NCBI RefSeq assembly: GCF_023051105.1 | Contig: NZ_JALKIL010000008.1 | Span: 1-64,000, forward strand | Length of the DNA stretch: 64,000 nt | From: Anaerobiospirillum sp. NML120449 | GTDB lineage: Bacteria > Pseudomonadota > Gammaproteobacteria > Enterobacterales > Succinivibrionaceae | Direction of reading: 5' to 3' | Part shown: piece after piece, positions 1 to 10,700 of the stretch | Layout of the letters: the number at the start of each line of letters is the position of its first letter | Position numbering within the stretch: the stretch's first letter is position 1 | Made by a program: the position numbers and the translations under genes | Notes under the pieces: model-generated | What the model was told of the DNA's origin: nothing | Databases searched by the model: none | The model's input: the letters and a program-made list of their open reading frames with translations, nothing else

Positions 1-1
1 T

Positions 2-346
2 GGCGGTGGTGGTGCCGTCGGTGCCGTCTGGGACAAAGCCAAAGGCTTTACCCTCGCCACTGCCGACGACGCCAGCAATCTTATCGCTGCGGTTGATGCC
101 GCTATTGCCAAGGTAGATGGACAGCGCGCAGGACTAGGTGCAATCCAGAACAGATTGGAGAGTTCCATCCGCAACCAGGCTAACGTTTCTGCCAACCAGG
201 CCGATGCCCGCAGCAGAATTCGTGATGCAGACTTCGCCGAAGAGTCCGCAAACCTGTCTCAGCAGTCCATTATTCAGCAGGCTGCTACATCCATGCTTAT
301 GCAGGCCAACACCCGCCCACAGCTGGGTCTGTCCCTGCTGGGCTAA
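2..346 (+). CDS. Flagellin, C-terminal part (5' end outside window)
   Basis: This is the last 114 codons of a flagellin, the filament subunit exported by the flagellar type III apparatus and polymerised on the cell surface. The reading frame is open from the window edge and ends at TAA 344-346. The C-terminal D0/D1 helix is nearly identical to those of the two complete flagellins that follow (RIRDADFAEES, QQAATSMLMQAN, then LGLSLLG). The part before it (GGGGAVGAVWDKAKG) is the variable surface-exposed segment and differs from the neighbours. A strong terminator follows 62 bases after the stop, so this copy is transcribed separately from the next flagellins. The N-terminus and promoter cannot be seen. 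Confidence 0.95.
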   Translation, partial: GGGGAVGAVWDKAKGFTLATADDASNLIAAVDAAIAKVDGQRAGLGAIQNRLESSIRNQANVSANQADARSRIRDADFAEESANLSQQSIIQQAATSMLMQANTRPQLGLSLLG

Positions 347-407
347 TTCCTCCATAAGGAATACGGGCACTGACAGATCAGTTGCCTGATAGCAATACGC
401 AAAATTT

Positions 408-442
408 AAAGGCCTGAGTGCACAACGCGCTCAGGCCTTTTT
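408..442 (+). terminator. Rho-independent terminator after flagellin
   Basis: An inverted repeat (AAAGGCCTGAG / CTCAGGCCTTT) is followed by a T run. The same GGCCT stem recurs after the third flagellin at 3062, which suggests the terminators were duplicated together with the genes. Confidence 0.85.
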
Positions 443-1165
443 CATATGTTTGAGCTCAGACTATCAGCCCTTGCACCTTGCACCTTACACCTTGCACCTG
501 TAAATCATGCCAGAAATTGCGCTAATACCACAAAACACGAACCTGTCCGACATGTATACCTGTTTCATATCACGTGTTCGTAACTTAACTGACAAACTAG
601 ACAAGAAAAGAAAGAAAGATATTGTGCTTTATAAAACAAGTACGAGCTTAAACTCTCAGTATCTGACCCCCCAATCAACTTCAAATTCCATACCGCACAA
701 TTCCAGAATTTACTCTACAAAACATTATAATGCAGTAAAATTTGGACGGCTATGCCTCAGAATTTTGACGCGCCCGTCATAAATTATGAGTCAAATAGCT
801 GGTATACAAGTAAAGCATATTTTCTTTTAGTTCTTATCAAGAAACAGCTTATTTATCTGAATCTGTCTACAGCAAAATACATTTATATGCCTATATTTGC
901 GCGCATGACGCTGTATCTATTAGATACAATAAATCTTTATTTATAACTAACTTCACGTACAAGCGATTTATGATTGTTGAAAAACCATTCAATGGTGCGT
1001 TTCCCTAAGCTGACAGACAAACAATATAACTTTCCCATGCTGTGTAAACGCTATCACTGATAACGTACCAACAAGGCCTGCTGCGTACACCGTGCAGACA
1101 AATGTCGCCAGCTGCCTTTGAAAGCCTATTTCAGGGATAAATAAGTAAAGAATACGAGGTTCATC
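443..1165. other. AT-rich intergenic region before flagellins
   Basis: About 720 bases with no credible gene; the short open frames have no ribosome binding site and no recognisable product. The region is AT-rich and should hold the promoter of the following flagellin pair. I looked for a sigma-28 site (TAAA-N15-GCCGATAA) and found only poor matches, for example ACTGATAA at 1056-1063 with no TAAA at the right distance. No promoter is called. Confidence 0.6.
471..498 (+). repeat. 7-bp tandem repeat (TTGCACC x4)
   Basis: Four head-to-tail copies of TTGCACC, the third carrying one change (TTACACC). It lies just downstream of the first flagellin terminator. It may be a slippage-prone microsatellite; no function is evident. 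Confidence 0.8.
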
Positions 1166-2068
1166 ATGGCAGTTTATGTCAATACAAATATAAGTTCACT
1201 TAACGGTCGCCGCTATCTCAACAACGTCCAGAATCAGCTTACGACCACATACCAGCGCCTCAGTTCAGGCCTGAGAATTAACAGTGCAAAGGATGACGCA
1301 GCAGGTCTGCAGATTTCCTCACGCCTGACTACCCAGATTAATGGCCTCAACCAGGGCAACCGCAACAGCTCCGACGGTATCGCTCTTGCCCAGACCATCG
1401 AAGGCGGCATGGACGAGATCAGTGGCATGCTGCAGAAGGTACGCACTCTGGCTGTTCAGGCCAAGAACGGTACCAACACTGCTGAAGATCGTAAGGCTCT
1501 GAACAAGGAAGCCACCTCCTTAATGACAGAGATCAACCGTATTGCCTCCCAGACAACTTTCGGTGGCAAGACCGTTCTGGACGGCGGCGGTACCGCTAAT
1601 GACATCTACAGCACCGGCGGTGCCAAGAATACCGGCAAGATGACACTTCAGGTTGGTGCAAATAAGGGCGATACCATTGAGTTCACTGTAAACTCAATGC
1701 GTCTTTCTGCCATGGCTGCTATTGCTAATGTTACTTTTGGTGACATCTGGGATGCTAATAAATCTACTGCTCTGTTAAGCGATGCCACTAAGATTGATGG
1801 CATCATTGAGGGTATGGATAAGCTGATTGCAGCTGTTGATGGTCAGCGTGCTGGACTTGGCGCTTTACAAAACAGGCTGGAGAGCTCAATTCGCAACCAG
1901 GCCAACGTTTCTGCCAACCAGGCTGATGCCCGCTCACGTATTCGTGACGCAGACTTCGCCGAAGAGTCTGCCAACCTGAGCCAGCAGTCCATCATTCAGC
2001 AGGCTGCCACCTCCATGCTCATGCAGGCTAACACCCGTCCACAGCTTGGTCTGTCCCTGCTCGGCTAA
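1166..2068 (+). CDS. Flagellin
   Basis: A 300-residue flagellin, the secreted filament subunit. The N-terminal D0/D1 region (MAVYVNTNISSLNGRRYLNN, then LSSGLRINSAKDDAAGLQIS) and the C-terminal helix (SRIRDADFAEES, ending LGLSLLG) are canonical. Residues about 135-225 form the short variable domain, making the protein smaller than E. coli FliC. ATG 1166 follows a GAGG ribosome binding site with good spacing. The next flagellin starts only 30 bases after the stop with no terminator between, so the two are probably cotranscribed. Residues 1-105 are virtually identical to the next copy, while the middle differs, a pattern typical of recent duplication with selection on the exposed domain. It is a fliC-type gene; the exact symbol is not assigned because there are at least four copies here. 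Confidence 0.96.
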   Translation: MAVYVNTNISSLNGRRYLNNVQNQLTTTYQRLSSGLRINSAKDDAAGLQISSRLTTQINGLNQGNRNSSDGIALAQTIEGGMDEISGMLQKVRTLAVQAKNGTNTAEDRKALNKEATSLMTEINRIASQTTFGGKTVLDGGGTANDIYSTGGAKNTGKMTLQVGANKGDTIEFTVNSMRLSAMAAIANVTFGDIWDANKSTALLSDATKIDGIIEGMDKLIAAVDGQRAGLGALQNRLESSIRNQANVSANQADARSRIRDADFAEESANLSQQSIIQQAATSMLMQANTRPQLGLSLLG

Positions 2069-2098
2069 TACAGTCCAGATTGTAATAAGGATTTCAAA

Positions 2099-3001
2099 AT
2101 GGCAGTTTATGTTAATACAAATATAAGTTCACTTAACGGTCGCCGCTATCTTAACAACGTTCAGAATCAGCTTACGACCACCTACCAGCGCCTCAGTTCA
2201 GGCCTGAGAATTAACAGTGCCAAGGATGACGCTGCAGGTCTGCAGATTTCCTCACGCCTCACTACCCAGATTAATGGTCTGAACCAGGGCAACCGCAACA
2301 GCTCCGACGGTATCGCTCTTGCCCAGACCATCGAAGGCGGCATGGACGAGATCAGCGGCATGCTGCAGAAGGTACGTACCCTGGCTGTTCAGGCCAAGAA
2401 CGGTACCAACACCGATGAGGATCGTAAGGCTCTGAACAAGGAAGCCACCTCTTTAATAACAGAGATCAACCGTATTGCTTCCCAGACTACTTTCGGTGGC
2501 AAGACCGTTCTGGACGGCGGCGGCACCGATAAGGACATTTTCAGTGGCGGTGGTGCAGGTAAGCTTGGCACAATGACCTTACAGGTTGGTGCTAACAAGG
2601 GTGATACCATTGATTTCAAGGTTAACTCCATGCGCATTTCCGCAATGGCTGAATTAGCTGGTGTGACCTTAGCAAACGTCTGGAACAAAGATAAGTCTAT
2701 CGCTCTGTTAAGTGATACTACCAAGATTGATGGCATCATCGAGGGCATGGACAAGCTGATTGCTGCTGTTGATGGTCAGCGTGCCGGACTAGGTGCTATA
2801 CAGAACAGACTGGAGAGCTCAATTCGCAACCAGGCTAATGTTTCTGCCAACCAGGCTGACGCCCGCTCACGTATTCGTGACGCTGACTTCGCCGAAGAGT
2901 CTGCTAATCTGTCCCAGCAGAGCATCATTCAGCAGGCTGCCACCTCCATGCTCATGCAGGCTAATACCCGTCCACAGCTGGGTCTGTCCCTGCTCGGCTA
3001 A
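2099..3001 (+). CDS. Flagellin
   Basis: A second 300-residue flagellin in tandem with the preceding one. The conserved N- and C-terminal export and polymerisation helices match the upstream copy almost residue for residue. The difference is concentrated in residues about 145-220, the exposed part. The start ATG 2099 has an AAGGA ribosome binding site 7 bases upstream. The gene ends with a strong hairpin terminator about 60 bases downstream, so the likely transcript is bicistronic. Synonymous differences at the 3' ends show that the copies are not a very recent perfect duplication. The product may be a minor or alternative filament subunit. Confidence 0.96.
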   Translation: MAVYVNTNISSLNGRRYLNNVQNQLTTTYQRLSSGLRINSAKDDAAGLQISSRLTTQINGLNQGNRNSSDGIALAQTIEGGMDEISGMLQKVRTLAVQAKNGTNTDEDRKALNKEATSLITEINRIASQTTFGGKTVLDGGGTDKDIFSGGGAGKLGTMTLQVGANKGDTIDFKVNSMRISAMAELAGVTLANVWNKDKSIALLSDTTKIDGIIEGMDKLIAAVDGQRAGLGAIQNRLESSIRNQANVSANQADARSRIRDADFAEESANLSQQSIIQQAATSMLMQANTRPQLGLSLLG

Positions 3002-3061
3002 CAGCCGCTATGGATATTCAGGTGCTGACCTGTCGGCTGCCTGAAATTTCCATAATTTTGC

Positions 3062-3097
3062 AAAAGGCCTGGATACCGCGTGTATTCAGGCCTTTTT
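3062..3097 (+). terminator. Rho-independent terminator after flagellin pair
   Basis: A long stem (AAAGGCCTGGATAC / GTATTCAGGCCTTT, one mismatch) is followed by a T run. It resembles the terminator at 408-442. Confidence 0.9.
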
Positions 3098-3422
3098 CAT
3101 ATCAGTAAGTCTGGTGGATGCGCTGCAGATGCAGTTGCCAGTTCTTTATTTATGGCAGTCACAGCCTATCTGTGATAGTATGTATGCGATCGAAAGGGCG
3201 TGTTTAACGCCCAGTCACATATTTATCAGTCAGAACCGCGCTCTGCTGAGCCCGAGACTGACGGACGGACATCAGTAAAACACCGTCCGGGCATCTGTTG
3301 ATGCCGTTCAAGGTTTGTAAGAACACAATCACTACGGTGCCGTACCTTATGGTCCGGTCTTAATCACTTGAGTACAAACGTTAGTCACCTCAGCTGTCAG
3401 ATGTGCCGGGGTGAATCACAGG
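3098..3422 (+). other. Structured intergenic region, possible small RNA or leader
   Basis: No protein gene is apparent. The stretch is not AT-rich and contains clear hairpins: GGGCGT/ACGCCC at 3196-3212 and GGACGG/CCGTCC at 3263-3288. It ends in a strong intrinsic terminator (3423-3452) that no visible gene accounts for. A small RNA, or an attenuated leader of galU, are both possible. I compared it by eye with 6S, tmRNA, RNase P and SRP RNA motifs and saw no match. No function is assigned. Confidence 0.35.
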
Positions 3423-3452
3423 AAAAGCGAGGCGCCAAGGTCTCGCTTTTTT
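3423..3452 (+). terminator. Rho-independent terminator upstream of galU
   Basis: A 9-bp stem AAAAGCGAG / CTCGCTTTT with a 10-base loop is followed by TT. It lies about 80 bases before galU, with no protein gene between it and the flagellin terminator, so it must end a non-coding transcript or attenuate galU. Confidence 0.8.
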
Positions 3453-3534
3453 CTTATCTGGTCCTAATAAAACCCAGTGCCTGCATATGGCATAATGAAT
3501 ATGCTGAAATTTTTATCATCTGGTGGAGGCTGCT

Positions 3535-4449
3535 ATGCCTGACATGAATTACGGCAATATCAAGTATGCTATTATCCCGGTTGCTGGACTGGGAACCCGA
3601 CTGCTCCCTGCAACCAAGGCTATCCCAAAGGAAATGATGCCTCTGGTTGATCGCCCTCTGATCCAGTTTGTCGTAAATGAAGCTGTAGCTGCAGGCATAA
3701 AGAATATTGTTCTGGTAACTCACTCCTCCAAAAACGCTATCGAAAACCATTTCGATACCTCTTTCGAGCTTGAAGCCACTCTGGAAAAGCGTGTCAAGCG
3801 CCAGCTGCTTTCTGAAGTGCAGAATATCATCCCTAAGGATGTAACCATCATGCACGTCCGTCAGGGTGAAGCCAAAGGCCTTGCTCACGCCATCATGTGC
3901 GCCTATCCTATCGTCGGCAAAAATCCTTTTGCCGTACTGCTTCCTGATGTCATCATGGATTCAGTAGCCTCTGATCTGCACAAGGACAATCTGGCCGCCA
4001 TGGTTAAGCGCTTTGAAGAGACAGGCGTTGCACAGATCATGGTCGAGCCGGTACCTCATGCTGATGTCGTATCCTACGGTATTGTCGACCTGGACGGCGC
4101 TGAACTGACCTCAGGCAAGGATGTTTCAATCAAGAGCATTATCGAAAAGCCTTCAGTAGATGAGGCTCCAAGCAACTATGCCGTTGCCGGTCGTTATGTA
4201 CTACCTGCTGAAATCTGGCCACTGTTCCGTCGTACTCCTCTTGGAGCCGGCGGCGAGTTCCAGCTTACTGATACCATTGATCTTCTTATGAATATCGAAA
4301 ATGTTCATGCTTATGCAGCTGTAGGTCACAGCCATGACTGTGGCAACAAGGAAGGCTACACCAAAACCTTTATCGAGGTTGCCCTGCGCCATCCTGATAT
4401 CGGACCTAATATCGCCCGCTATATCAAAGAGCTGGCTGCCACTCTCTAA
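3535..4449 (+). CDS. galU: UTP-glucose-1-phosphate uridylyltransferase
   Basis: GalU makes UDP-glucose from UTP and glucose-1-phosphate in the cytoplasm, feeding lipopolysaccharide core, capsule and galactose pathways. The 304-residue protein has the N-terminal nucleotidyltransferase signature [18 protein letters not shown], then [15 protein letters not shown] and the C-terminal [12 protein letters not shown] region. Its length is normal for the family. ATG 3535 is preferred over an in-frame GTG at 3523 because GGAGG at 3525-3529 would then serve as ribosome binding site. The gene appears monocistronic, bounded by a terminator upstream and a hairpin downstream. Confidence 0.95.
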   Translation: MPDMNYGNIKYAIIPVAGLGTRLLPATKAIPKEMMPLVDRPLIQFVVNEAVAAGIKNIVLVTHSSKNAIENHFDTSFELEATLEKRVKRQLLSEVQNIIPKDVTIMHVRQGEAKGLAHAIMCAYPIVGKNPFAVLLPDVIMDSVASDLHKDNLAAMVKRFEETGVAQIMVEPVPHADVVSYGIVDLDGAELTSGKDVSIKSIIEKPSVDEAPSNYAVAGRYVLPAEIWPLFRRTPLGAGGEFQLTDTIDLLMNIENVHAYAAVGHSHDCGNKEGYTKTFIEVALRHPDIGPNIARYIKELAATL

Positions 4450-4565
4450 GAGCCGGCCGCAAGTTGTCAAAGCAGGCTGCGCCCGAGCCGCACACCCCCA
4501 CTGTGTTAATCATGCCTGAGGCATGATGCCCGAATGTACGTAAGATAAAATCAGACTCTTAAGCT

Positions 4566-4595
4566 AAGCCACCTTCACGGTGGCTTTGGCGTTTG
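4566..4595 (+). terminator. Probable terminator after galU
   Basis: An 8-bp stem AAGCCACC / GGTGGCTT with a 5-base loop, followed by a weak T-rich tail. It lies between galU and the giant helicase gene; nothing else is seen in 4450-4764. Confidence 0.55.
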
Positions 4596-4764
4596 TGCAT
4601 TGCAAAAATACCTGTCCTGACTGTCAGCTTATGGGGCAGTGGCTGCAGCCATGATACACTCATTCATACCATGAGCCGCGCTGCACTGACAGCACAGAAC
4701 AGCCCGCTACTGGCAAATCAAGTCCAGTAATTGCTCAGAGCCCTTGCCAGAACTACATAAAGTT

Positions 4765-7700
4765 ATGACCAGTAATAAGCATAATACCCGTCCTGATGTT
4801 TCTCATGCTGCAATTAAGGAAAACAATGCAGGCACTTCCATGCACGGTACTGCAAAGCGTAGTGCAAAGCGTAGTGCAGCTGGTCATCAGGACATGCATA
4901 AGCAAGAGAGCAATGGTAATGCAGTAAACGCTGCTCCCGCTCCTGTCGCTTTGCCAGCTGACAGGCAGAGCCAGCCTGCTGTGCAAGGTCGCGTCAGTCG
5001 CCTCAATGGGCAGTCGCATGGCCATGGCCAGCTGCAGGGCTCCCCTCAGCAGCAGGCGCCTGGATACCCTCAGGTTATGGGACAGTCCCAGCCTTATGGG
5101 AAGGCTCCCCCTTATGGGAAGACTCAGACTTTTGGACGAGATCAGGCTCAAACCGGGTCCCATGTTCAGGGACAAGCTCATATGCAAGGACGCCCTCATA
5201 TGGCACCAGGCAATGGACAGTATCGCTCCAATGAGCCTGTGCCAGCATCATCTGGCACTATGGGTCCATCTGCTCTGTCAGGACATCCTGGCACTATGGG
5301 TCCATCTGCTCTGTCAGGACATCCTGGCACTATGGGCCCATCTGCTCTGTCAGGCCCCCATGGCGCCATGCAGCACCAGGCATTCAATCAGAGCGCCCGC
5401 CCATACCAGATGAACAGCGCACCTGACTCCATGCACAGCCAGCGCAGCAATGGCTATGGCCCTGGCAATGCTATGGGTCGTAATCAGGCCTCTGCAGCTC
5501 AAGGCTATATGCAGCAGCCGCAGCATCCGCAACAACATCCTCAGCATGCCCACTTCAATGCAGGTTATATGCAGGCACCTCAACAGGCCGGCAGTAAAGT
5601 GCAGCGCGTACCTGTAATGGCTCCCCAGTATCCACAGCATGCTAACTACCAGTATCCGGGCCAGAGCTCCCCTCATATCAGTCATCAGGACGTACCTCAG
5701 GATCAGGTAAATTATCAATCACAGCTTCAGCCTCCGTATGCACATCAGTCCATGCCTCAGCAGGGCAATGGTCAGAATTTCCATGCCCCTGCAACCTCTT
5801 CAGCCGCTCAAAATGCCCGTTCCCAGGGATACATACTCCCGCCTCAGGCACAGGCACAGCAATCCTCCCAGCCGACAGGTTCTCAAAATCATGCCAATGA
5901 TGGCGCTTATGCATATGTAGCAGCTGGTGTTGAACAGGAACCTGACAGCAACGCCCTTATACCTCTTAGACAGACTGTGCAGGTTATAGACAGACTGCTC
6001 AAGCTCAGTGCTTCATCGTCAGCTGATGCGCTGCACAGTGCAGATACTTCAACTGAAGAAAGCTCCTCTAATGCTGATTACGAGTCATCAGGCTCATCTT
6101 ATGATGACGATGCTTCTTCCATGACTGATGCCCAGGCAGGTGAGGATAATGAAGCTGCTTCACATGATGGTAAGGACTATGACTTAACAGGACCTGATAA
6201 GGAAGTTGCTCGAAGCGATGCGGAGCACAAAAGTGTTAACAGGAAGCTTCAGGTTCTCAATGAAGTAGCACTGACAGAAATGCAGCAGTGCCTTGATGAA
6301 CACGAGCTGTTCCTGAGCCGCTTTGATAAGTCCCAGCAGCGCTACCTCATGGAAATTATGTCTGATGAGCAGCGCAACAGCATTCTTGCGCGCAATGACT
6401 GCTGTGGCGATCTGTTCATGGCAGCACTGCTCAATAAACTTAAAACCATAGCCAGCCTGACTCCTGAGGGTGTAGCACTGGTACATGTAACTGCTGCTTG
6501 CGATGGCCTCTCATATGCTCAGGCCAGGGCAGATGATGCTGGTGAGGGAGATGCAGATACTCGTGTCCTGCAGGTAAAGCTTGCCCACATCAATGGAGTG
6601 GAAAGCTCAGCTGATGAAGGCGGTGACAGTCTGTGCAGTAAGCCCTTTGATATTAAGGAGTTTACTGTTGAAACCGGGGCCTCCCTGCCAGCATCAGCTG
6701 CTCAGAAAACAACTGTGCTGGTCGGCTGCGACCTGCATGATTATCCTGAGCTGTGGAGCAACCTGAGCGGCGTTGACCTTATTGATCTCAATGAGCTTGA
6801 GTATCTTACTGAGCCTCACGGCAGTGCCCTGCATGCCGGAGTTGATGTTCAAAGTATCGCTGCCCTGGTGGGAGCTGCTCTTAATATCATCACAAGGCTG
6901 CCTGCCAGCGTTCAGGCAGTCGAACAAAGAGCTGCTTATGACAGGTCCACTGATGATTTCTCCCATGCTTCCACAGGTAAAGATGCAGGCACAGTTACTG
7001 ACAGCGTGGTCGAGAGTTCTGATGCTGACGTGAGATTGTTTGCTGCACTGCACACCCGTCTTATAACCAGCATGATTTTCCTTGCCGCCTGCCTTTTTAC
7101 CGGATCGTCTGCAAGCAAAAGCACAGCATCCAGGGCTGGAGCAGGCACAGCTGCATGTGCAGCTAAACATAGTGATACATGTACATATATTACTGAGCAT
7201 AACAGGACAGTTAAAAAGCTTAACAGTCTGCGTTTTAATGCCATGACTGAGCTTAAAGAGCACCTTCCTGATGAGCTTGGTGAGTTTACTGATCTCATCT
7301 GTGATGGCGACAACCATGCCCTTGCAATGATGCTCTGGCAGCTTGGCTCTGCTCTGAGAGGACTTACACCAGATGGCAGCAGTCGTGGCCCTGCCATTGA
7401 TGAGTGCATAAGCACCCTGATGACAGAGGGGGCTGCTGTACACGACATTCCTGCCGTGTCTGACGGTATTTCTGTGCCTGCTGAAATATCTGTACCTGTC
7501 GGCGCTGCTGCTTTTGCTCTTCCTGCAGTGCCTGGGCCTGAGGCCGTTGTTCCTGACAGCCCGGTACTGAGCTCCCTGCTGCAGTCATTCAAGCTGGCAG
7601 AACGCTTTAAGGATAATCCTGAGTCGGCTCTTAATGAGCTGTACAGACAGCTCGAGCACACTCTTGTCATCATGCCAGAGAGCCTCTATGGCAGCATGGG

Positions 7701-10700
7701 ACGCATGGTGCTTATTACTCCTGTTACCGGCTGTGTGCCTGAGCCATACCAGGCCTCTTGCCCGGGAGCATGTGAGCATAACATCCATGGCAATGGCGCC
7801 GTGGGCACTGCTGATGTCAGCAGCGCTAAAGGTGCTGTGGGAGCATCTGATGTCAGCAGTGGTAATGGGGCTGTATGGCCTGAGTCAGGCTATATCAACA
7901 GTGATGCAGTACTTGAGTGGGGTGAGCATAATGCTCTGATTGCCTGGGCTCTTGCTTTATATGCCTGCAGCCGTGTCAGGAATTACTGCGCCCTTATTCC
8001 ATCCACAGTGCGCAAGATCGCATCGCGCTTATCGCTTCCGGGAAGCGGCATCAACCTGCCTGAGAGCATTTTCACCACAGAGATGTCAGGCCGCAGCGAC
8101 TTACTGCTGCCATCGGCTGACCCATGGTCAGACGGTGTAACTGTACTGTGCCGTCATGAGGGCATAAAGACAGCATCTGTCGAGCATCTGAGCGAGCTGC
8201 GCCTTGACCATGAAACCCTTGCCTCCAGCGATAATCTCATAGTGGTTGAAAGCTCAGCCATGCTGCTCAGCTCTGCCCTTAAGATTACCCCTCTGGCATC
8301 GCATGTCGATGTGTCCCTGTTTGCCCGCCTCTCTCTTGAGACCTCACTGCATCCGTCCAATATCAGTGAGCACTTCACTGTACTCAGCCCGGCTCAAAGT
8401 CGCGAGCTTGGCAAGTGGTGCGCAATCCATGGCCTGATACCAGCCTCACGCAAGAGCGAACACCTGATCATTACCCGTGATGATGCTCATCATCTGACCA
8501 TCAGCTCACTGGAGCGCCCTTTCCCTCTGTCTGAGCTAATCATGATTTTTGAGGGCAAAACCCTCAATTTGCGTGTCGATGAGCGCTGCTTTCCCTCCAT
8601 GCCACAGCTGCATGACACTGCCCTGGCATGCGCCTCAGCGGCCAGCCCTGCTATTACTGATACAGTTGCCAGCCATGCCTCTAACGGTTCTGATACCAGC
8701 ACAGACAGCATTGCCGTTGATGACGCTGCCGGTGCCCGTGATGATGCTGCAGGTGGCATTGCTGCCCTGGCTGCAGATGCTGGCGCTGCAGGTGGCGTTG
8801 CTGCCCTGACTGCAGATGCTGGAGCTGCAAACACAGCTGCGAAGGGCTGTCAGGCAAACACTCTGGTGCTGGTCCGTTCACGCGCAGCCAATGAGGGCAC
8901 GATAAGCACTGAGAGCATAATGAATATGCTCCCTGATGATCAGTACCTGCTGCGCGATCAGTACAGCCTGAAAATGCTGCCTTACTACTGGGCCTCCCAG
9001 GTAAAGCTGGTAAGCCAGCTTTGTGCCCGTCCTGAGCTTAAGGACGCCGGGCGCATTATCTACCTCATTGCCGCTGACAATGACATAAGTCAGGTTCAGG
9101 CCATGACTGATGCCCTGTCCCTTAACGTTCAGGTGCGCTCTCTTACCCGTCTTATCAGCAGTGACCATGAGCTGCTGGCTCTTGCCTGGCAATGCCGCAG
9201 GGAGCGCTGCGCCATTATTGTCGACAACCTTGGCTCTTACGAAACCCGTACCCTGCTGGGAATCATACGTGAGCACAACTTCCTGTCATCATCAGATGCT
9301 GACATTGATTCCATCAGTTCTGCCATTAACCTGCGTGCCGGCTCATCTGCCGCATCCTGTGCTCCTGCCGGCCAGCCATGCTTTAAGGGACATATTCAGG
9401 CAAGCCACTTCTTTCCGGGACTTTACAGTCGCGGACTGCACAGCCTCTGTCTAAAGTACGAAGCCCTTACAGGCAATATGGCCAGAACAGCTCCAGACAG
9501 CTCACAGCCGGACTGGAAATGCAGTCATGCTGCATCTTTGGCTTTTTATGGCGGTGATGATGATGTGACCGGCATGCTCCTGGAGGGTCTGATGAGTATG
9601 TTCCGTCAGGCCTGCCTTGCTCTTGCAGGCGGCGATGGCTCACTTGCCCGTGCTGATTTTTACTGTATCGACCCTGACCTTTGCGCCGGATATGGCGGCC
9701 AGAGCTACGGCGGTGATGCCACTGCAGCCAATATCTTCAATACCGTAAGCCAGGCTGCGCGCACAGTCAGCTCAGTATCTGACGTTCCTGCAGTTGTGCC
9801 TGCCAGCCTCAGAATGGACCTTGAGTTCTTCGCAAATGATGCTGACAGAGATGCCATGCTGGCCTTAAGTAGCCGCTACTTCAGCAGCGCCGGTTACGAA
9901 ATCTCCGATGCTCTTGCCACCCTCAGTCAGCTCGAAGCCATGCACGGATTTATTCAGCAGACTGACCATGCTGCAGCTGCCACAGCATCTGCAGCAGCAA
10001 CATCAGCCTCCTCAGCTGCAGCTGAAGCTGCTCAGGCTGATGAAGCTTCAGCTGGAGCCATGACATCCTCAAGGGCCGGCCGAGCAGGCGCCCATGACGG
10101 CTGGGGATATGGTAAGGGCAGTGGTCATGACTATGGCACGGGCTCTGACCATGGCCAGTGGCAGAACCATAGCCAGAACATGAAGGGGCGTGATGGTCAT
10201 GAGGTGGAGCTGCTGTCAGAGCGCAAATGGAGAAATCTGCTTGATTTGCTCGACAAAGATACGCCTGATGGCAGGCTCGCCATGAACATTGCCATGCGTG
10301 AGATTTCCGAGCGCTTTATTGATGGCAATGAGTGGCGTGATTATCAGAAAACCGCCCTGCCTGCCATTATCAGACATGATCATGACTGCCTGATTTCCAT
10401 TCCTACAGGCGGTGGCAAGTCTGTACTCTTCCAGGGACCATCCCTGTTCAGATCCCGCTACAGCGGGCGTCTGAGCATTGTTATTTCCCCGCTTAAAGCC
10501 CTGATTCTCGATCAGGTGCTCTCTTTGCGCGCCCGAGGCTTTGATAATGTCGATTACATATCCTCAGACCGTATGCAGCATGAAAACATTCAGTGCCTGA
10601 ATGCTCTGCGCAATGGCCGTCTGCAGCTGCTGTATGTAACTCCCGAGCGCTTTCGCAGCCGCAGCTTTTTCCAGGATCTGTATGAGCGTCTGCGCCGCGA

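Noticed and set aside
1041-1065. Sigma-28 promoter before the first complete flagellin
   Set aside because: ACTGATAA has no TAAA at N15, and the nearby TAAA is only 8 bases away, so the match is too poor to call.
3098-3452. 6S, tmRNA, RNase P or SRP RNA
   Set aside because: None of the conserved core motifs of these RNAs could be recognised; left as an unknown structured region.
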